Below, in pieces: positions 5,891-7,941 of a stretch of DNA of 7,941 nucleotides (the first letter of the stretch is position 1; every line of letters begins with the position of its first letter). The DNA is from Bacillaceae bacterium UBA7792. GTDB lineage: Bacteria > Bacillota > Bacilli > Bacillales > Cytobacillaceae. Made by a program: the position numbers and the translations under genes. The notes below the pieces were generated by a model that saw only the letters and a program-made list of their open reading frames with translations, did no database searches and had not been told where the DNA came from. The stretch spans positions 1 to 7,941 of the forward strand of contig DLCS01000005.1 of the NCBI GenBank assembly GCA_002480735.1. Direction: 5' to 3'.

Positions 5891-6820
5891 TTAACCTACT
5901 TTGATCGTTGTTTGATAAGTTCCTGTTAACATTTTAGGATGAACAATACATTGGAAAGCATCGTCAGAGGAGAGCTGTAGGCTCGTAAAACAAACAAGTC
6001 CTTTGTCCACAGCCCATGCTTTATCTTTGCTTCTAATGAAAATTTCATCTGGCTTAATGCCTATTACAAGCTGATGCTCCTGTCCAACGACCTTATAAGG
6101 AATAATGCGCATCCTCTTTTCCCAATTTAACTCAAGTGTCCTTTTTCCTAGAATAATATCTTCACTATTACCTCCGAGCTGAATAAGCGCTTCAGGTAAT
6201 TTTTCTATTTTATTAATTGAAACAAACATAACCGGCATTTTGGAGATAGGATCATAGAGCTGGTTTCCGCTATCTATAAGTCCTTTGAAATTCAATTCAT
6301 ACTCGTCGATCTTTATGATAACATCAACAATTTGCTCATACTGAATCTTCGTAACCTCCATTTTCTCCAATGTTGACTTTGAAAAATGCCAGGCTAAAGG
6401 AAAACCAATAAACACAAACAACCAGCTAATTGGGTCGCCAAAACCATGAATACTTTTTAAAGCAACATCCGTTGCCAGTTTGAAATCAAATTGAATAAAA
6501 TAATGGACTCCTATTATTGCACCCCCGGTCAGAAAAGTAACAAGATAGAGGGTCATTAAACCACTTAAGAAATAAGACAACCTTTTATATCCAAAGACAG
6601 CAAGCACCATAAGGAACGAAAAAAATAATTTTGACATTGGATGGTTGGAATAGGTATGTAATGGAGTAATCGTTAATAAAATGATGATTGAGCCGGTAAA
6701 TCCACCTAATATAAGTCTCGGAACCTTGATCCTCCTCTTTAAAAGAATTGCCGTTAAATACAAGAGCAGGGTGTCGAACAGGAAATTGAGTGCCCAAATG
6801 ACATCCAAATAGATCGTCAA
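5891..6820 (-). CDS. spoIIGA: SpoIIGA, membrane aspartic protease that activates pro-SigE
   Basis: 309-residue SpoIIGA, the same length as in B. subtilis. It sits in the sporulation septum and, after a forespore signal (SpoIIR), processes pro-SigE. The N-terminal half is membrane-embedded, with about five hydrophobic segments: roughly 4-28, 35-53, 64-78, 84-108 and 130-146. The C-terminal half is a cytoplasmic retropepsin-like domain with the catalytic Asp183 in GLIDSGNQLYDP (180-191), one Asp per subunit, so it acts as a dimer. The end is IVHPKMLTGTYQT. Translation starts at TTG 6820, 7 bases after AAGGAGG; no ATG lies nearby. It is the first gene of the spoIIG operon, driven by the 22-bp-spaced promoter at 6904-6871, with sigE 60 bases downstream. 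Confidence 0.97.
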   Translation of the reverse strand: MTIYLDVIWALNFLFDTLLLYLTAILLKRRIKVPRLILGGFTGSIIILLTITPLHTYSNHPMSKLFFSFLMVLAVFGYKRLSYFLSGLMTLYLVTFLTGGAIIGVHYFIQFDFKLATDVALKSIHGFGDPISWLFVFIGFPLAWHFSKSTLEKMEVTKIQYEQIVDVIIKIDEYELNFKGLIDSGNQLYDPISKMPVMFVSINKIEKLPEALIQLGGNSEDIILGKRTLELNWEKRMRIIPYKVVGQEHQLVIGIKPDEIFIRSKDKAWAVDKGLVCFTSLQLSSDDAFQCIVHPKMLTGTYQTTIKVG

Positions 6821-6870
6821 CCGCTCTCCTCCTTTTTGTACATTGGAAATCTATCAATCCGTTACGAAAA

Positions 6871-6904
6871 AGTATAGCGTACATCCATTATGAAAGTGTG
6901 TCAC
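6871..6904 (-). promoter_or_regulatory. spoIIG promoter, sigma-A type with 22-bp spacer
   Basis: GTGACA (6904-6899, five of six -35 bases) and TATACT (6876-6871, five of six -10 bases) are separated by 22 bp rather than 17. The B. subtilis spoIIG promoter is the classic case of this spacing; it is read by sigma-A polymerase only with phosphorylated Spo0A bound at the -35 box. Transcription should start near 6864, about 44 bases before the spoIIGA TTG. Finding this spacing at the same gene makes the call strong. Confidence 0.75.
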
Positions 6905-6955
6905 TTCTTGAAATAAAAAAGCAGTAATTTTCACATATTCATTCGGATTTTGTCA
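6899..6955 (-). promoter_or_regulatory. Weak candidate Spo0A sites at spoIIG
   Basis: No exact 0A box is present upstream of the start point. Degenerate heptamers lie where Spo0A binds in B. subtilis: TGTCACT (6899-6905) and TCTTGAA (6906-6912) on the plus strand overlap and flank the -35 box. TGACAAA (6955-6949, minus strand, 5 of 7) lies about 90 bases before the start. Position supports them more than sequence does, and each could be chance. Confidence 0.3.
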
Positions 6956-6986
6956 TTTTTTCATCATCAGCAAAAACAGAGGAATT

Positions 6987-7014
6987 AAAAAAGCATGACC
7001 CAGTTGGATCATGC
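6987..7014 (-). terminator. ftsZ intrinsic terminator
   Basis: GCATGATCC (7014-7006) pairs with GGTCATGC (7000-6993) with one bulged base, and is followed by TTTTTT (6992-6987). It begins 20 bases after the ftsZ stop codon. A run of A's before the stem also lets the opposite strand form a terminator. It separates the division operon from the spoIIG promoter. Confidence 0.9.
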
Positions 7015-7033
7015 TTTTTTCTTATTTATTTCT

Positions 7034-7941
7034 CTATTGTCTTCTACGGTTACGGTTTCTTAGGAAAGTAGGGATATCTAATGTATCCTCCTGCTGTGTT
7101 ACCGTTCTTACTTGTTCAGGTGCTTCTTCCTCTCTACGGACCTCTCTGCGTCCCTTATCATAGGAAGGTGATTTAACCTGTCCCATCGTCGGTCTTAAGT
7201 TCTTCGGCTGAGCGACTTCCTCATTAAAACCTGTAGCAATGACCGTTACAACAATTTCATCCTTCAAATCTTCATTGATAACTGAACCAAAAATCATGTT
7301 GACTTCCTGGTCTGATGCTGTCGCAACAATATCAGCTGCTTCTTGAACCTCATATAGGCTCAAATTGGAGCCACCTGTAATGTTCATTAGAACACCCTGA
7401 GCACCATCAATGGATGTTTCTAGAAGTGGGGAAGAGATCGCCTTCTTCGCAGCATCAGCTGCACGGTTTTCACCTGAGGCAACACCAATCCCCATAAGAG
7501 CTGACCCTTTATTAGACATTATCGTCTTAACATCGGCAAAATCCAGGTTAATTAGTCCAGGCACAGCAATTAAATCTGAAATTCCTTGAACCCCTTGACG
7601 TAATACATTATCAGCTTCACGGAATGCCTCTAGCATTGGTGTGCTCTTATCTACAATTTCAAGCAGTCTATCATTAGGTATGACAATCAATGTATCTACT
7701 GCTTGCTTCATCGCTTCGATTCCACCTGCCGCTTGAGTGGATCGCTTTCTTCCCTCAAAGGTAAATGGACGAGTGACAACCCCCACAGTAAGTGCGCCTA
7801 AATCTCTCGCAATTTGAGCGATGACTGGAGCAGCACCTGTTCCGGTTCCCCCACCCATTCCGGCTGTTACGAACACCATATCCGCTCCTTGTAAGGCTTC
7901 TTCAATCTGTTCCTTGCTCTCTTCAGCCGCTTTCTTACCGA
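7034..7941 (-). CDS. ftsZ: FtsZ, tubulin-like GTPase of the Z ring (N terminus cut off)
   Basis: The C-terminal 301 residues of FtsZ; about 80 N-terminal residues lie beyond base 7941 (B. subtilis FtsZ is 382 residues). FtsZ polymerises with GTP at mid-cell, or near the poles in sporulation, and organises septum synthesis. Visible blocks are the tubulin signature GGGTGTG (codons near 7855-7835), [51 protein letters not shown], and the catalytic T7 loop [14 protein letters not shown] variable charged linker of about 50 residues follows, then the conserved C-terminal peptide [16 protein letters not shown], the docking site for SepF, FtsA, ZapA-type regulators and others. The frame stays open to the edge, reading [20 protein letters not shown] before the first visible Met, so that Met is internal. 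A terminator follows the TAG stop. Confidence 0.98.
   Translation of the reverse strand, partial: GKKAAEESKEQIEEALQGADMVFVTAGMGGGTGTGAAPVIAQIARDLGALTVGVVTRPFTFEGRKRSTQAAGGIEAMKQAVDTLIVIPNDRLLEIVDKSTPMLEAFREADNVLRQGVQGISDLIAVPGLINLDFADVKTIMSNKGSALMGIGVASGENRAADAAKKAISSPLLETSIDGAQGVLMNITGGSNLSLYEVQEAADIVATASDQEVNMIFGSVINEDLKDEIVVTVIATGFNEEVAQPKNLRPTMGQVKSPSYDKGRREVRREEEAPEQVRTVTQQEDTLDIPTFLRNRNRRRQ

Noticed and set aside
6772..6778. Exact Spo0A box TGTCGAA inside spoIIGA
   Set aside because: It encodes the conserved Phe-Asp of the first membrane segment and lies about 90 bases downstream of the start site. About one exact match is expected by chance in the window.
6585..6884. 99-codon minus-strand frame overlapping the spoIIGA start and promoter
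   Set aside because: It runs across the spoIIG promoter and is out of frame with conserved SpoIIGA. It has no homology that I recognise.

Overview
The window is the division-and-sporulation cluster of an endospore-forming Bacillaceae bacterium (Firmicutes). Every recognised gene lies on the minus strand, so transcription runs from high to low coordinates. The order is ftsZ (5' end cut off by the window edge) - spoIIGA - sigE - sigG - ylmC - pgeF(ylmD) - ylmE - sepF - ylmG - ylmH(rqcP) - divIVA. By synteny ileS should follow just beyond base 1. The proteins closely resemble the Bacillus subtilis set as I remember it. However, B. subtilis carries extra genes (ylmA; the bpr region) that are absent here, so this is another member of the family. 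Genus cannot be fixed from the sequence alone. Base composition is low-GC, Shine-Dalgarno sites are mostly strong, and TTG starts are used (spoIIGA, sigG).

Layout. 7941-7034: FtsZ from just before its GTP-binding signature to its C-terminal peptide, followed by an intrinsic terminator (7020-6987). 6955-6821: the sporulation control region, with a sigma-A-like promoter of the unusual 22-bp spacing typical of Spo0A-activated spoIIG. 6820-5111: spoIIGA and sigE, the protease and its pro-sigma substrate. 5110-4940: a compact regulatory region carrying three Spo0A-box-like heptamers, a sigma-F/sigma-G-type promoter with a short 14-bp spacer, and an RBS-masking hairpin in front of a TTG start. 4939-4160: sigG, closed by a strong hairpin. 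4075-1517: ylmC, pgeF, ylmE, sepF and ylmG; pgeF to ylmG are almost contiguous, with stop codons inside or beside the next ribosome binding site. 1500-1470: a terminator-like hairpin directly before ylmH. 1450-66: ylmH and divIVA, with a separate divIVA promoter region between them. 69-29: a strong promoter overlapped by a perfect palindrome, reading out of the window.

How the parts work together. FtsZ, SepF, DivIVA and probably YlmG build and place the septum and the polar organisation. SpoIIGA, made before polar division, matures pro-SigE in the mother cell. SigG then takes over in the forespore. YlmE (PLP homeostasis), PgeF (nucleoside/peptidoglycan-editing enzyme) and RqcP (ribosome quality control) are housekeeping passengers of this conserved neighbourhood.

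No mobile element, CRISPR array, RNA gene or clearly undescribed protein system was found. The points worth a second look are regulatory: the Spo0A-box cluster upstream of sigG, the multi-layer damping of sigG expression, an exact Spo0A box in the divIVA promoter region, the hairpin before ylmH, the palindrome at the left-edge promoter, and the start of ylmE.
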